Shown: one piece after another, positions 15,685-25,053 of the stretch
Position numbering within the stretch: the first letter of the stretch is position 1
Layout of the letters: the number at the start of each line of letters is the position of its first letter
Origin: Flavobacteriales bacterium
GTDB lineage: Bacteria > Bacteroidota > Bacteroidia > Flavobacteriales_F > PHOS-HE28
NCBI GenBank assembly: GCA_019638115.1
Contig: JAHBUK010000003.1
Span: 186,001 to 250,000 of the forward strand
Direction of reading: 5' to 3'
Length of the DNA: 64,000 nucleotides
The notes under the pieces: generated by a model
What the model was told of the DNA's origin: nothing
The model's database searches: none
Seen by the model: the letters and a program-made list of their open reading frames with translations, nothing else
Program-made: the position numbers and the translations under genes

Positions 15685-16683
15685 TTATCCGCCATAGGCC
15701 CACTTGATCCACACGGCACCCCAGGTGAAGCCACCACCGAAAGCCGCAAGGATCACGTTGTCACCTTTCTTCAGGCGGCTCTCCCATTCCCATAGGCAGA
15801 TCGGAATGGTGCCGCTGGTGGTGTTGCCGTACTTCTCGATGTTCACCATCACCTTGCTGTCGTCCAAACCCATGCGGCTGGCCGTGGCATCGATGATGCG
15901 CTTGTTGGCCTGGTGGGGTACCAACCAGGCCACGTCGTCGGCCGTTAGGCCGTTCTTCTCCATGATCTCCGCGCTCACATCGGCCATGTTGGTCACGGCG
16001 AACTTGAACACGGCCTTGCCCTCCTGGTACACGTAGTGGTCCTTGTGTTCCACGGTGCGCTCGGTGGCGGGGCGCATGCTGCCGCCGGCCTTCTGGTGCA
16101 GGTATTGGCAGCCGCTGCCGTCGCTGCGCAGGATGCTGTCCATGATGCCCACGCCCTCGGTGGTGGGCTCCAACAGCACGGCGCCGCAACCGTCGCCGAA
16201 GATGATGCAGGTGGCGCGGTCCTCGTAGTCGATGATGGAGCTCATCTTGTCGCCACCCACCACCACCACTTTCTTGTGCTTGCCGCTCTCAATGAACTGG
16301 GTGCCGGTGGTGAGCCCGTAGAGGAAACCGCTGCAAGCTGCACCGAGGTCGAAGCCCCAGGCGTTCTTGGCACCGATGGCATCGCAGATGATGTTGGCCG
16401 TTGCAGGGAACACGCGGTCGGGCGTTACCGTGCATACGATCATCAGGTCGATCTCCTCGGGCCCGATACCGCGTTTCTTCAGCAGACCGTTCACGGCCTC
16501 GATGGCCATCACGCTCAGGCCCTGGTCCTTGCCTTTGAGGATGCGGCGTTCCTTGATGCCGGTGCGTTCGGTGATCCAGGCGTCGCTGGTCTCCACCATG
16601 GTCTCCAGTACCTGGTTGCTGAGGGTGAACTCGGGCACGTAGCCGTGCACGGCGGTGATCGCTGCGGTGGTGCGGGTGCTCAT
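15685..16683 (-). CDS. fabH: 3-oxoacyl-ACP synthase III
   Basis: This enzyme condenses acyl-CoA with malonyl-ACP to start fatty-acid chains. The 332 residues carry the full Cys-His-Asn triad: Cys117 in [13 protein letters not shown], His257 in [11 protein letters not shown] and Asn287 in [10 protein letters not shown]. The N-terminal [16 protein letters not shown] motif is typical. The start overlaps the plsX stop by 4 bases (ATGA), which implies translational coupling. Downstream, accB follows after 171 bases. Confidence 0.96.
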   Translation of the reverse strand: MSTRTTAAITAVHGYVPEFTLSNQVLETMVETSDAWITERTGIKERRILKGKDQGLSVMAIEAVNGLLKKRGIGPEEIDLMIVCTVTPDRVFPATANIICDAIGAKNAWGFDLGAACSGFLYGLTTGTQFIESGKHKKVVVVGGDKMSSIIDYEDRATCIIFGDGCGAVLLEPTTEGVGIMDSILRSDGSGCQYLHQKAGGSMRPATERTVEHKDHYVYQEGKAVFKFAVTNMADVSAEIMEKNGLTADDVAWLVPHQANKRIIDATASRMGLDDSKVMVNIEKYGNTTSGTIPICLWEWESRLKKGDNVILAAFGGGFTWGAVWIKWAYGG

Positions 16684-17618
16684 GTGAGTGCTTCGCGGAT
16701 GCGGTCGCTCAAGCTGCTCTCCACCACCTCCTTGGTGAAGAGGATCATGTTCTTGATGGTGATGTCGTTGCTGATGCCGTGGCCGATGATGACGTTACCG
16801 TTCACCCCCAGCACGGGCAGGCCGCCGTAGCTCTCGTAATTGAAGCGGTCGAAGAAGGGTTCGTGCACGCCGCGTTGCTCCAGCAGGTCGTGGAAAGCCT
16901 CCACGGCCTTGAGCACGATGTTGCCGGTGAAGCCGTCGCACACGATCACATCGGCTTTGTCGTTGAAGAGGTCGCGCCCCTCCACGTTGCCGATGAAGGT
17001 GTACTGGTTCTGCTCCTTCATCAGGCCATAGGTGGCCTGGGTAACGGCATTGCCCTTTTTCTCCTCTTCACCAATGTTGAGCAGCGCCACCTTGGGCTCC
17101 TCGATGTGGTACACGTGTTTGGCCAGTAGCGCACCCAGCAGGCCGAACTGTGCGAGTACATCGGGCTTGCAGTCGGCGTTGGCGCCTACATCCAGCAGTA
17201 TGCCGTAGGTGCCGTTCTCCTTGGGAACGATGCTGCAAATGGCCGGGCGGATGACTCCGGGAATGGGCTTGATGCTGAGCACCGAACCCACCAGCATGGC
17301 GCCGGTATTGCCGGTGCTGGCGAAGGCGTCCAACTTGCCTTCCTTCAGCATGCCGAAGCCCACCGCGATGCTGCTCTGCGGCTTTGCCACCAAGGCTTTG
17401 GTGGGGTTGTCGTGCATGGTGATATCGTCCCGGCTTGCCACAATATCGAAGGCGGCGGGGTCGGCACCTTCGGCCTTCAAGGCCTCGTGGATAAGCTCGG
17501 GGTCACCAATAAGTACCAGGCGCACTTCCGCGGGAAGTTCGCGCAGGGCAAGGACCGCGCCTCGGGTGGGTACACCCGGACCGTGGTCGCTTCCCATGAT
17601 GTCCACTCCGATCCTCAT
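16680..17618 (-). CDS. plsX: Phosphate acyltransferase
   Basis: PlsX makes acyl-phosphate from acyl-ACP for phosphatidic acid synthesis. The 312-residue protein has the family opening [24 protein letters not shown], the internal GCMLxG-like segment [34 protein letters not shown] and [18 protein letters not shown]. The order rpmF-plsX-fabH is conserved in many bacteria. It starts 32 bases after the rpmF stop. Confidence 0.95.
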   Translation of the reverse strand: MRIGVDIMGSDHGPGVPTRGAVLALRELPAEVRLVLIGDPELIHEALKAEGADPAAFDIVASRDDITMHDNPTKALVAKPQSSIAVGFGMLKEGKLDAFASTGNTGAMLVGSVLSIKPIPGVIRPAICSIVPKENGTYGILLDVGANADCKPDVLAQFGLLGALLAKHVYHIEEPKVALLNIGEEEKKGNAVTQATYGLMKEQNQYTFIGNVEGRDLFNDKADVIVCDGFTGNIVLKAVEAFHDLLEQRGVHEPFFDRFNYESYGGLPVLGVNGNVIIGHGISNDITIKNMILFTKEVVESSLSDRIREALT

Positions 17619-17650
17619 CTGGGGCGGGGGCTCAGGGCTTGCAGACTGGC

Positions 17651-17845
17651 TTACTCAGCGCCTTCGGTGGAGGACACCAGCACCTTGCCGTTGTAGTAGA
17701 GGTCGTCCCCTACTTTGTAGGCGCGGTGACGCAGGTGGGTCTCACCGGTCACCACGTCCATGGTGATGGCGGGTACGGCTGCCTTTTGGTGCGTACGGCG
17801 CTTGGCGGTACGGGTCTTCGAGTGGCGACGCTTTGGATTTGGCAT
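17651..17845 (-). CDS. rpmF: 50S ribosomal protein L32
   Basis: This 64-residue ribosomal protein begins MPNPKRRHSKTRTAKRRTHQK, the canonical basic N-terminus of L32. It lacks the CxxC zinc pairs found in some L32 forms, so it is the C-minus type. It sits between yceD and plsX, its usual place. Confidence 0.95.
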   Translation of the reverse strand: MPNPKRRHSKTRTAKRRTHQKAAVPAITMDVVTGETHLRHRAYKVGDDLYYNGKVLVSSTEGAE

Positions 17846-17863
17846 GGTCGGGGCAATTGTGGC

Positions 17864-18403
17864 TTAGGGCCGCTTGGTGTTCATCCCCGGTTCATCGGGG
17901 GTCTTCAGTTGGTTCAGGGCCTCCCAACGCGGGTCGGGGGCGGGGGTCTCATCCACGCGCAGCTTGTCCAATACCGCTTCCACTTCGGGGTCGCAGCTCC
18001 CAGGGGGGTGCAGGCGACGGGCGGGCAGCGCAAGGCGCAGGCATTCGTAGAAATAGTGCGAGAGGTTGATGCTGTGGGCATGCGCATCCAAGCCCACCAG
18101 TTCATCGTCGTCCAGGTCCTCCTCCGCGTTCAGCTGGAAGATCTGGCGCTGATCGCCACTTGTGGACAGGCTGAGCGGTGCATTGCAGTGGTCGCAAAGC
18201 ACCTCCACGCTTCCTTCCAAGTGTATGTTGGCCACCATCAGGTTGCCACGCTTGTCCAGCGTAACCAAGGCTGCCAGAGTGCCGCCATCCAGGTCTTCAT
18301 CACCCGTCCGGTCGAAGAAGCGCTTATCCAGATCGAACCGGAATTCGTGCTCCCCGTCCTTCAGGCCGGTGAAGTTGATGGTATGTTCGTCCAAGGCGAC
18401 CAT
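17864..18403 (-). CDS. YceD/DUF177-family protein
   Basis: This 179-residue member of the DUF177 (YceD) family is encoded upstream of rpmF in many bacteria and has been linked to 23S rRNA accumulation. It has the CDHC cysteine pair in GSVEVLCDHCNAPL with another Cys in PPGSCDPEVEAVLDKL, and an acidic middle (AEEDLDDDELVGLDA). The ATG at 18403 begins MVALDEHTINFTGLKDG, typical for the family in Bacteroidota. The longer frame to 18499 reads through the promoter. It is the first gene of the fatty-acid operon. Confidence 0.88.
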   Translation of the reverse strand: MVALDEHTINFTGLKDGEHEFRFDLDKRFFDRTGDEDLDGGTLAALVTLDKRGNLMVANIHLEGSVEVLCDHCNAPLSLSTSGDQRQIFQLNAEEDLDDDELVGLDAHAHSINLSHYFYECLRLALPARRLHPPGSCDPEVEAVLDKLRVDETPAPDPRWEALNQLKTPDEPGMNTKRP

Positions 18404-18429
18404 GGGGTACCCTCCCGACAAGCGGACCG

Positions 18430-18437
18430 CAAATGTA
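18430..18437 (-). promoter_or_regulatory. -7 promoter element of the fatty-acid operon (TACATTTG)
   Basis: An exact TAnnTTTG on the minus strand, 26 bases before the yceD start. A TTTGG lies further upstream at about the -33 distance. Confidence 0.65.
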
Positions 18438-18531
18438 GGCTTTCTCCCGATCCCCAAAGGGCGTGGGATCCGGCACCACACTAAGGGTATCGCCTGCATG
18501 AACAGGGCATCGCCCTACTGGTAAGGCGACC

Positions 18532-18539
18532 TACCTTCG
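18532..18539 (+). promoter_or_regulatory. -7 promoter element for cysS (TACCTTCG)
   Basis: Matches TAnnTTYG and ends 18 bases before the cysS ATG. It is divergent from the fatty-acid operon promoter about 95 bases away. Confidence 0.55.
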
Positions 18540-18557
18540 CGGATCTTCCACCCCGCC

Positions 18558-20051
18558 ATGTCCTTTTCCCCGCAAGGTCCCCTACACATCACCAATACCC
18601 TCACGCGCAGCAAGCAGGAGTTCGTTCCGCTCGCCCCGCCTCATGTTGGCCTATATGTCTGTGGCCCAACGGTATACAGTGATGTGCATTTGGGCAATGT
18701 GCGCAGCTTCCTCAGCTTCGACATCCTTTTCCGTTGGCTCACCGCCTTGGGCTACAAGGTGCGCTACGTCCGCAACATCACCGACGTGGGCCACCTTACC
18801 GGCGACGTGGATGAAGGGGAGGACAAGATCGCCAAGCGCGCTCGCCTGGAGCAGCTGGAGCCCATGGAGGTGGTGCAGAAGTACACCAATGGCTTCCACG
18901 ATGTGATGCGGGTCTTCAACATCCTGCCACCCAGCATCGAACCTACGGCCACTGCACACCTGATCGAGCAGATCGCCATGGTGGAGCGGATCCTTGCCAG
19001 TGGCTATGCCTACACCGCGAACGGCAGCGTGTATTTCGATGTGCCCAAGTTCGCTGCCGAACACCCTTACGGCGAGTTGAGCGGCCGTCGCGTGGATGAG
19101 CTGCTGGCCAATACTCGCGATACCGAGGGCATGGAGGAAAAGCGAAGCCCCTTGGATTTCGCCCTGTGGAAGCGCGCGGACCATACTCACCTGATGAAAT
19201 GGCCCAGCCCTTGGGGCGAAGGTTTCCCCGGTTGGCACCTGGAGTGCAGTGCCATGAGCACCAAGTACCTGGGCCTCACCTTCGACATCCACGGCGGGGG
19301 CATGGACCTGAAGTTCCCGCACCACGAATGCGAGATCGCGCAGAGCGTGGCCGCCGATGGACAGGTGCCGGTGCGCTATTGGATGCACGGCAACATGCTC
19401 ACCGTGAACGGCCGCAAGATGGCCAAGAGCGAAGGCAACGGTTTTACGCCGGAAGAGCTGATCACCGGCAACCACAAATTGCTGGAGCGCGGATACAGCC
19501 CCATGACCGTGCGCTTCTTTATGCTGCAGTGCCACTACGGCAGCACCCTGGATTTCAGCAACGCGGCCCTGCAGGCTGCTGAAAAAGGCCTGGAGCGCTT
19601 GATGGCCGCCCTGCGCGGTTTGGAAAAGCTTGCACCGGCCGCCAAGCCGATGCCTGAGCTGGATGCACAGGTGCAGGAACTCGAACAGCGCTGCGTGGCC
19701 GCGATGAACGACGACCTGAACACACCGGTGCTCATCGCAGAGCTCTTCGAGGGTGTTCGCCTCATCAACTCCGCCCGCGATGGGAAGGCCGCGCTCAGCG
19801 GCCCGGCCTTGGAGCGCTTGCGGACCTTCTTCGCTGCCTTGGTGCGCGATGTGCTGGGCCTGCGCGATGAATCCGTGGCGATGGGCGATGACAAGTTACT
19901 GGACGGGTTGGTGCAGGAATTCATCCGTCAGCGTGCCGAAGCACGGGCGCGCCGCGATTTCGCAGCGGGCGATGCCATCCGCGATCGCCTGGCGGAGGTG
20001 GGCATCATCCTGAAGGACGGCAAGGACGGCACCACATGGGAACGCGCATGA
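18558..20051 (+). CDS. cysS: Cysteine-tRNA ligase
   Basis: This class I synthetase charges tRNA-Cys. It is 497 residues long. The HIGH motif appears as HLGN (residues 44-47) in [15 protein letters not shown]. The zinc-site Cys35 is in YVCGPTVY and Cys230 in [10 protein letters not shown], with HHECE near 255-259. The KMSKS loop is KMAKS (287-291). The anticodon-binding helical domain fills the C-terminus. It overlaps the next gene by ATGA, so the two are coupled. Confidence 0.96.
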   Translation: MSFSPQGPLHITNTLTRSKQEFVPLAPPHVGLYVCGPTVYSDVHLGNVRSFLSFDILFRWLTALGYKVRYVRNITDVGHLTGDVDEGEDKIAKRARLEQLEPMEVVQKYTNGFHDVMRVFNILPPSIEPTATAHLIEQIAMVERILASGYAYTANGSVYFDVPKFAAEHPYGELSGRRVDELLANTRDTEGMEEKRSPLDFALWKRADHTHLMKWPSPWGEGFPGWHLECSAMSTKYLGLTFDIHGGGMDLKFPHHECEIAQSVAADGQVPVRYWMHGNMLTVNGRKMAKSEGNGFTPEELITGNHKLLERGYSPMTVRFFMLQCHYGSTLDFSNAALQAAEKGLERLMAALRGLEKLAPAAKPMPELDAQVQELEQRCVAAMNDDLNTPVLIAELFEGVRLINSARDGKAALSGPALERLRTFFAALVRDVLGLRDESVAMGDDKLLDGLVQEFIRQRAEARARRDFAAGDAIRDRLAEVGIILKDGKDGTTWERA

Positions 20052-21073
20052 ACACGAATGCTTTCAAGAACAACATGACACGCGGCGCGCGGTTTTTCCT
20101 GATCGGTGGCATTGCGCTGCTGGCCGCCTGTAATGGGGAGCAAACTGCCCCGGACAAGCAGCCCCGGGTGGAGGTGGCACCCCTGCCGCCAACACCGCTG
20201 TTCGACCAGGACAGTGCCTATGCCTTCGTGGCGCGGCAGGTGGCCTTTGGGCCTCGTGTTCCAGCCACTGCGGCCCACCAAGCCTGCGGGGATTGGCTGG
20301 TGGCCAAGCTGAAGGAGTATGGTGCCGAGGTCGTTGAACAACGCGCTACCGTTACCATCTTCAACGGCCAGTCCATGCCGCTGCGCAACATCATTGGCAG
20401 TTGGCGGCCGGAAGCTGCGGACCGGATCCTCCTGCTGGCACACTGGGATACGCGCCCCTTCGCCGACAAGGACACCGAGCGCATGAACCAGCCCATACCC
20501 GGTGCCAATGACGGGGCCAGTGGGGTGGGGGTGCTGCTGGAGATCGCCAGGCACTTATCCGCCAAGGAGCACGGGCCGGGCGTGGACATCCTGTTCACCG
20601 ATGTGGAGGACTACGGCCAGCCGGCCAACACCATGGGAATGGACGAACGCAGCATGGATACCTGGGCTTTGGGTGCGCAGTACTTCGCCAAGAACCCTCA
20701 CGTACAGGGCTACAAAGCCCGCTTCGGCATCCTGCTCGACATGGTCGGTGCGCGCGATGCGCTCTTCTACAAGGAGGCGCTCAGCGTGCAGTTCGCACCG
20801 GCCATCGTGAACAAGGTCTGGCGCACCGCAGAGTCCCTCGGGCATGCCGACCGCTTCATTCCGGAAACCAAGTATTTCGTGGGTACGGACGACCATGTGC
20901 CCATCAACAAGCAACTGCGCATCCCCACCATCGACATCATCCAGTACGACCCGTCCACGCAAGCCTTCGGCCCTTACTGGCACACGCACGATGACGATAT
21001 GGACGTGATCGATCCGGAGACCCTGCGGGCCGTTGGACGCACGGTGCTGGAGGTGGTGTGGAAGGAGCGCTAA
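20048..21073 (+). CDS. M28-family lipoprotein, glutaminyl-peptide cyclotransferase-like
   Basis: This is a 341-residue exported zinc-dependent enzyme. A lipoprotein signal (FFLIGGIALLAAC) places the acylated Cys near residue 28. The metal site is visible as LLLAHWDTRPFAD, then GANDGASGVGVLLEIARHL, then ILFTDVEDYG, with a later DHVPINKQLRIPTIDIIQYD and WHTHDDDMDVID. The order His/Asp/Glu-Asp/His matches M28 peptidases and glutaminyl cyclases; the DVEDYG segment favours the cyclase-like subgroup, which makes N-terminal pyroglutamate. ATG 20048 overlaps the cysS stop by ATGA; a start at 20075 would also keep the signal peptide. Confidence 0.85.
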   Translation: MNTNAFKNNMTRGARFFLIGGIALLAACNGEQTAPDKQPRVEVAPLPPTPLFDQDSAYAFVARQVAFGPRVPATAAHQACGDWLVAKLKEYGAEVVEQRATVTIFNGQSMPLRNIIGSWRPEAADRILLLAHWDTRPFADKDTERMNQPIPGANDGASGVGVLLEIARHLSAKEHGPGVDILFTDVEDYGQPANTMGMDERSMDTWALGAQYFAKNPHVQGYKARFGILLDMVGARDALFYKEALSVQFAPAIVNKVWRTAESLGHADRFIPETKYFVGTDDHVPINKQLRIPTIDIIQYDPSTQAFGPYWHTHDDDMDVIDPETLRAVGRTVLEVVWKER

Positions 21074-21291
21074 AGCCGGTCAAAACAGGCCTGCTCAAGA
21101 CTCCTTGGGTCGGAAACCAACAGCCGTAGAACACGCTGGGTCCATCACCATTCGGGTGAATGGGTTGGGAGGGCCGTGCGTTCGAACGATACGCGTTCCC
21201 GCGATGGCCACGTGCCAAGGCTTTTCCGATCGGGAAGTGAACAGGTCGGTCTTGTGCCCTGAACGGAGCTTGGCCATGTAGGCCTATTGCA

Positions 21292-23043
21292 TCAGAGCGC
21301 ACTTGCGCTCACCTGCAGACCGGGGAATGCCTGGACCGGAAGACGCAACACTTGGCGGTCGCCCTGGTACTCCACCACCAGCATCATCAAGGAATTGGTG
21401 CGGAGGCTGCCAGGCACACGGTGTTGTTCATCCGGCACAATGGTCTCCTGGGCCACCACGCGCCCAAGCATGTCCACCAAGCGCCATTCTCCTTCTTCCG
21501 GAAGTCCGCCAAGCACCCAGTCGCCGGATTCCTCCATCACAGCGAATGCGGTCCGTTGCTCGCGGAACATCACGGGCACCACATCGCTGTAGCTGGTGGT
21601 ACCATCGGTGTCGGTTTGTTGCAAGCGGTAGTAACTCACGCCTTCCAACGGGCGCTCATCAGTATAACTGTAGCGCGTTACCATTTGGGAATCCCCGGCG
21701 CCGTTCACCATGCCGATCGGCTCGAAGTGCTGGCCATCCGAGCTGCGTTCCACCAGAAAGAATTTGTTGTTCCGTTCGGTGGCGGTCACCCAATCCACCA
21801 CCACCTGTTTACCCGATGGTGAAGCGGTGAAGGAGATCAATTCCACAGGTAGGAACACGCAACTGGCAACGAGTATGGAGCGCGAGGCCACATTTTCGAT
21901 CGGGCAGGCCCCATCGAAGGCTTGGATGAAGACGTTGGCAGGTAGGAAGGCCTCATCCGTTACCCAGCAGATCCGCAGAATGGCCGGATTGGTGCCCAGA
22001 ATGGTCGTAGTGGCACCCGGCAACACGGACAAGGCATTGGTCTGCAGGGTAAGCACCGCGGAGGGTTGTGTATCTATGAAGGTAACGTCCACGCAGAACG
22101 AGGTGCCTGTGCAAACCCCGAGGCTGTTGGGCCCATAGAGCACGCCGGGGGATATGTTGGACATGCCGGGTGATAGCGGTGGTGCATCATCGCAGACCAA
22201 TATCACGATCAACACATCCCGCATCATGGTACTCAGCAGGTTGCCGAAAATATCGTAGCTCTCCACCTTGAAGACCACCACATAATTCCCTGTTGTGGTC
22301 GGTGTTCCGTTCAGCTGACCGGAAAGAGGATCGAAGGTCATGCCCGGGATCGGGTTCGAGCCGCTGTGCCCGGGGGCGTAGTTCACCGAGAAGGGTGTTG
22401 GTGTTGCGTAGCGCGCCGGGATGAGCGAGAAGATCAGCAGGTTGCCATCATCGGGGTCCGATACACCGGGGTTGTAGGTGGCCGGTTGGTTCACACACAG
22501 GAACGGGATACCCGTTTCCGGGAAGACCGGTGAATTGTCGGTTGCCGATGCGAGGTTGTTGAAGGTGAGTTCGATGTAGGTGCCTGGCTCGTTGATCACG
22601 TTCACCAACACGTTGCGGCAGCAGTTGGACCAAGTGACCTTCCATTCACTGCAGGCGAAAAAGAACAGATCACGCTCGAAACGATGGCGGCGGAAACCCG
22701 GTAGTGGGCCACCGTTGCAGGAGGTGCTTGTCAATGCGGATTGGCACACCGGTGATACCTCCTGGTTCACGGTCACGTTGGCCAGTGTCAGGTTCAAGGT
22801 GTATTCCGGTGAACCACAGCTGTTGGAAACCCGCAAGGCTTGCGTGGTCAAAGCCACGCCGGCACAGTCCAAGTACAACTCCAAATAGATCCTGTAAAAG
22901 CCCCCGCCAAGGTTGGTGTATCCCAGGCTCACTCCGGAAAAATGGTCTGCCCGCACCGACGTGCTGCCGACCATTGCCAGCAGCAACACAGCACGAAATA
23001 GTGCTCTGCGTAATCCGGCAGGGAGAGAATTTCCGAGGTCCAT
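21292..23043 (-). CDS. Secreted cadherin/Ig-like protein with T9SS sorting domain
   Basis: This is a 583-residue exported protein. After a signal peptide (RRALFRAVLLLAMVGSTSVRA) come strands typical of Bacteroidota surface proteins: DHFSGVSLGYTNLGGGFYRIYLELYLDCAG and many cysteines up to residue 170. An Ig-like/cadherin-like segment (about 190-300) follows, with DPDDGNLLIFSLIPA and MTFDPLSGQLNGTPTTTGNYVVVFKV. From about residue 400, VELISFTASPSGKQVVVDWVTATERNNKFFLVERS is the fibronectin-like piece that commonly precedes a T9SS tail. The terminal RLVDMLGRVVAQETIVP segment is the sorting tail. A minus-strand TACCTTGC (23062-23069) is the likely -7 element. Its role is probably adhesion or surface display. 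Confidence 0.8.
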   Translation of the reverse strand: MDLGNSLPAGLRRALFRAVLLLAMVGSTSVRADHFSGVSLGYTNLGGGFYRIYLELYLDCAGVALTTQALRVSNSCGSPEYTLNLTLANVTVNQEVSPVCQSALTSTSCNGGPLPGFRRHRFERDLFFFACSEWKVTWSNCCRNVLVNVINEPGTYIELTFNNLASATDNSPVFPETGIPFLCVNQPATYNPGVSDPDDGNLLIFSLIPARYATPTPFSVNYAPGHSGSNPIPGMTFDPLSGQLNGTPTTTGNYVVVFKVESYDIFGNLLSTMMRDVLIVILVCDDAPPLSPGMSNISPGVLYGPNSLGVCTGTSFCVDVTFIDTQPSAVLTLQTNALSVLPGATTTILGTNPAILRICWVTDEAFLPANVFIQAFDGACPIENVASRSILVASCVFLPVELISFTASPSGKQVVVDWVTATERNNKFFLVERSSDGQHFEPIGMVNGAGDSQMVTRYSYTDERPLEGVSYYRLQQTDTDGTTSYSDVVPVMFREQRTAFAVMEESGDWVLGGLPEEGEWRLVDMLGRVVAQETIVPDEQHRVPGSLRTNSLMMLVVEYQGDRQVLRLPVQAFPGLQVSASAL

Positions 23044-23216
23044 CAGATCAGAAAACGAAGTGCAAGGTAATAGATCTTAGGTGGTTGTGAACAGGACTTT
23101 GTTCATGGGCCTTAGGCTTATGCGGAGTCATTGTCCATTGCTCAAGACAAGCGTTGGGTCGCGGGCCCCCGGCCCGAAGACGGGAATGCGTTGCGTTGGG
23201 TTGCCTTTGTGCGGAC

Positions 23217-23224
23217 TATCTTCC
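23217..23224 (+). promoter_or_regulatory. -7-like element (TATCTTCC)
   Basis: A partial TAnnTTTG match that ends 4 bases before the GTG at 23229. It favours this GTG as the start of the OmpA-domain gene. Confidence 0.35.
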
Positions 23225-23228
23225 GGCC

Positions 23229-25016
23229 GTGCCCTTCCATCCCCCCCGTCGCCTGGTCCTAATGGGGTTGTTCTGCTTTGTCCAGGCTGTATGCCCTTGC
23301 CAGGAATTGGTCTTGAATGGCGGCTTCGAGCTTTTCCATAGGTGCCCCAAGGGGGCTTTCGGGGAAGGTGTGGACCAGCTTCGCCATTTGCGCGATCCCA
23401 GAGGTGGTTCAGGAGTGTACCACAGCTGCGCTGGCGCAGTGCCGACCAATTGGGCAGGACACCAGCAAGCCCATGAGGGCCAGGGCTATGCCGGTCTTGT
23501 ACTCACTGCGCATGGTGGGGGTGAATGCGGATCACGGAGTTTCGTGGAACTCCAATTGGCGGAGCCGCTGGTCAATGGTGGGAAGTACAGGCTCTCATTC
23601 CAGGTGAGCCTGGCGGAGCAGAGCGGTTATGCAACGGACCGGATAGGGGCACATTTCTCCAGCGAAAAGCTAAAGCGCAAACAGGGACTCGCCGCGCGCG
23701 TGGGCAGGGCACATGTGGATAATACGGTCGAGCGCTACCTATCGGACACCGTGGGCTGGATGCAGGTGGAAGGCATCTACAACGCACAGGGAGGCGAGCG
23801 CTACATCCTGATCGGTAACCTGCAGGCTTGCGACCGTACCAGCAGGCGTGCGCTGGCAAACAACCAGGGCGATGCTGTGCTGGAGAACATGAAGCGCAAA
23901 GCCCACATGGACCTGGATCCGGATCGTGAGCGCGGGCTCCGTCGGCGCATCCTGGCCACGCAGAGCTACGTCTTCCTCGATGCGGTCTCCTTGGTACCCC
24001 TGGCCGGGCATGAGGGGCATGAGGTGCTCGATCAGGCTGCGGCCTGTCCGGTGCCCATGCCGAGGCCACCCGATGCCCGGGAACTGGTGCCCGATCCGCG
24101 CTTCGATAGGAATGTGCCCGAGCGCAGTTCCACTTGGAAGAACGCCAGCGGGGGCACGCCGGACTTCCTCCAAGGGCGCATGGGTATCTACCTCCATTCC
24201 GCCGTGAACCCCGATCACCGCGAGTACATCCGAACCGACCTCGTGGAAGCCCTCGACCCCTGCGGCACCTATGCTTTCCGGATGCGGGTGCTCCGCAACA
24301 CTACGTACGGGTATGCTGTGGACCGGATCGGTCTGGCCCTGGTGGACACCTTCGTGATGGACCGCAGGCGCGACTTGCTGCCCTTCCAACCCAGTTGGAG
24401 TATACCTGGCGGAAGGGTGATGGACAACACCACGGAGTGGATCGAGCTGTGCGGTGAGTTCCAAGCTCCCGGTTGCAGCCGCACCCTGGTGATCGGCAAT
24501 TTCCACAGCGATACGGCCACCACGGTGCTGGTAACGGACCTTTCGGGTGGCCCCTTTGCCTACTACTTCCTCGATGAGGTCTCTCTTTGGCGCACTGGCA
24601 CGGTGGAGGCTTGCACGCTTAGCTGTGCGCCGGAGCTGGTGATCATGGATACGCTTTCACCGGAGCCAATGCCGCCCGCTCCATCGATGTGGGAGATCCA
24701 CTTCGATGTTGCTGCCGATCTGCCCAAAGAGGCACTTGGCGATATTGCCGAGCAGGTGCTTGGCCTGCTTGCCGATAAGCCCGGAACGCGGGTCTTCATC
24801 GCAGGACATACGGATCCCTCCGGCACCGATGAGATGAACAAGGCGCTCTCCATGCGCAGGGCTCTGGCCGTACGGAATGCGCTGATGCAGCTCGGTGTCC
24901 CGGCAACGGTCTTCCAATTGTCGGGCCTGGGCAGCACTGAGCCGATCGCCGATAACGACACGCCCGCAGGCCGCGCGCGCAACCGCCGCGTGGAGGTCAC
25001 CATCCTGAGGCACTGA
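23229..25016 (+). CDS. Outer-membrane OmpA-domain protein with duplicated N-terminal module
   Basis: This is a 595-residue envelope protein. From GTG 23229 it has a signal peptide with basic start (PFHPPRRLVLMGLFCFVQAVCPC). Two related modules follow (about residues 25-260 and 280-470). Both contain a YA-x-DRIG segment, a NTTE/NTVE strand, an IGN strand and a terminal YVFLD/YYFLD-xVSL strand, so they look like an internal duplication of a carbohydrate-binding-like sandwich. The C-terminal OmpA domain (about 490-595), with VFIAGHTDPSGTDEMNKALSMRRA and NDTPAGRARNRRVEV, binds peptidoglycan. An ATG at 23262 is an alternative start but would give a shorter n-region. Confidence 0.8.
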   Translation: MPFHPPRRLVLMGLFCFVQAVCPCQELVLNGGFELFHRCPKGAFGEGVDQLRHLRDPRGGSGVYHSCAGAVPTNWAGHQQAHEGQGYAGLVLTAHGGGECGSRSFVELQLAEPLVNGGKYRLSFQVSLAEQSGYATDRIGAHFSSEKLKRKQGLAARVGRAHVDNTVERYLSDTVGWMQVEGIYNAQGGERYILIGNLQACDRTSRRALANNQGDAVLENMKRKAHMDLDPDRERGLRRRILATQSYVFLDAVSLVPLAGHEGHEVLDQAAACPVPMPRPPDARELVPDPRFDRNVPERSSTWKNASGGTPDFLQGRMGIYLHSAVNPDHREYIRTDLVEALDPCGTYAFRMRVLRNTTYGYAVDRIGLALVDTFVMDRRRDLLPFQPSWSIPGGRVMDNTTEWIELCGEFQAPGCSRTLVIGNFHSDTATTVLVTDLSGGPFAYYFLDEVSLWRTGTVEACTLSCAPELVIMDTLSPEPMPPAPSMWEIHFDVAADLPKEALGDIAEQVLGLLADKPGTRVFIAGHTDPSGTDEMNKALSMRRALAVRNALMQLGVPATVFQLSGLGSTEPIADNDTPAGRARNRRVEVTILRH

Positions 25017-25039
25017 GCCAGGCCCTTGGACCGTGAGCC

Positions 25040-25047
25040 TAACTTGG
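25040..25047 (+). promoter_or_regulatory. -7-like element for polA (TAACTTGG)
   Basis: A TAnnTT-G match 6 bases before the polA ATG at 25054. It is consistent with a near-leaderless start. Confidence 0.4.
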
Positions 25048-25053
25048 CACCCG

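Noticed and set aside
21074-21291. Possible small gene in the 218-base spacer after the M28-family gene
   Set aside because: Short frames on both strands lack a promoter element or recognisable sequence; nothing else seen in this spacer.
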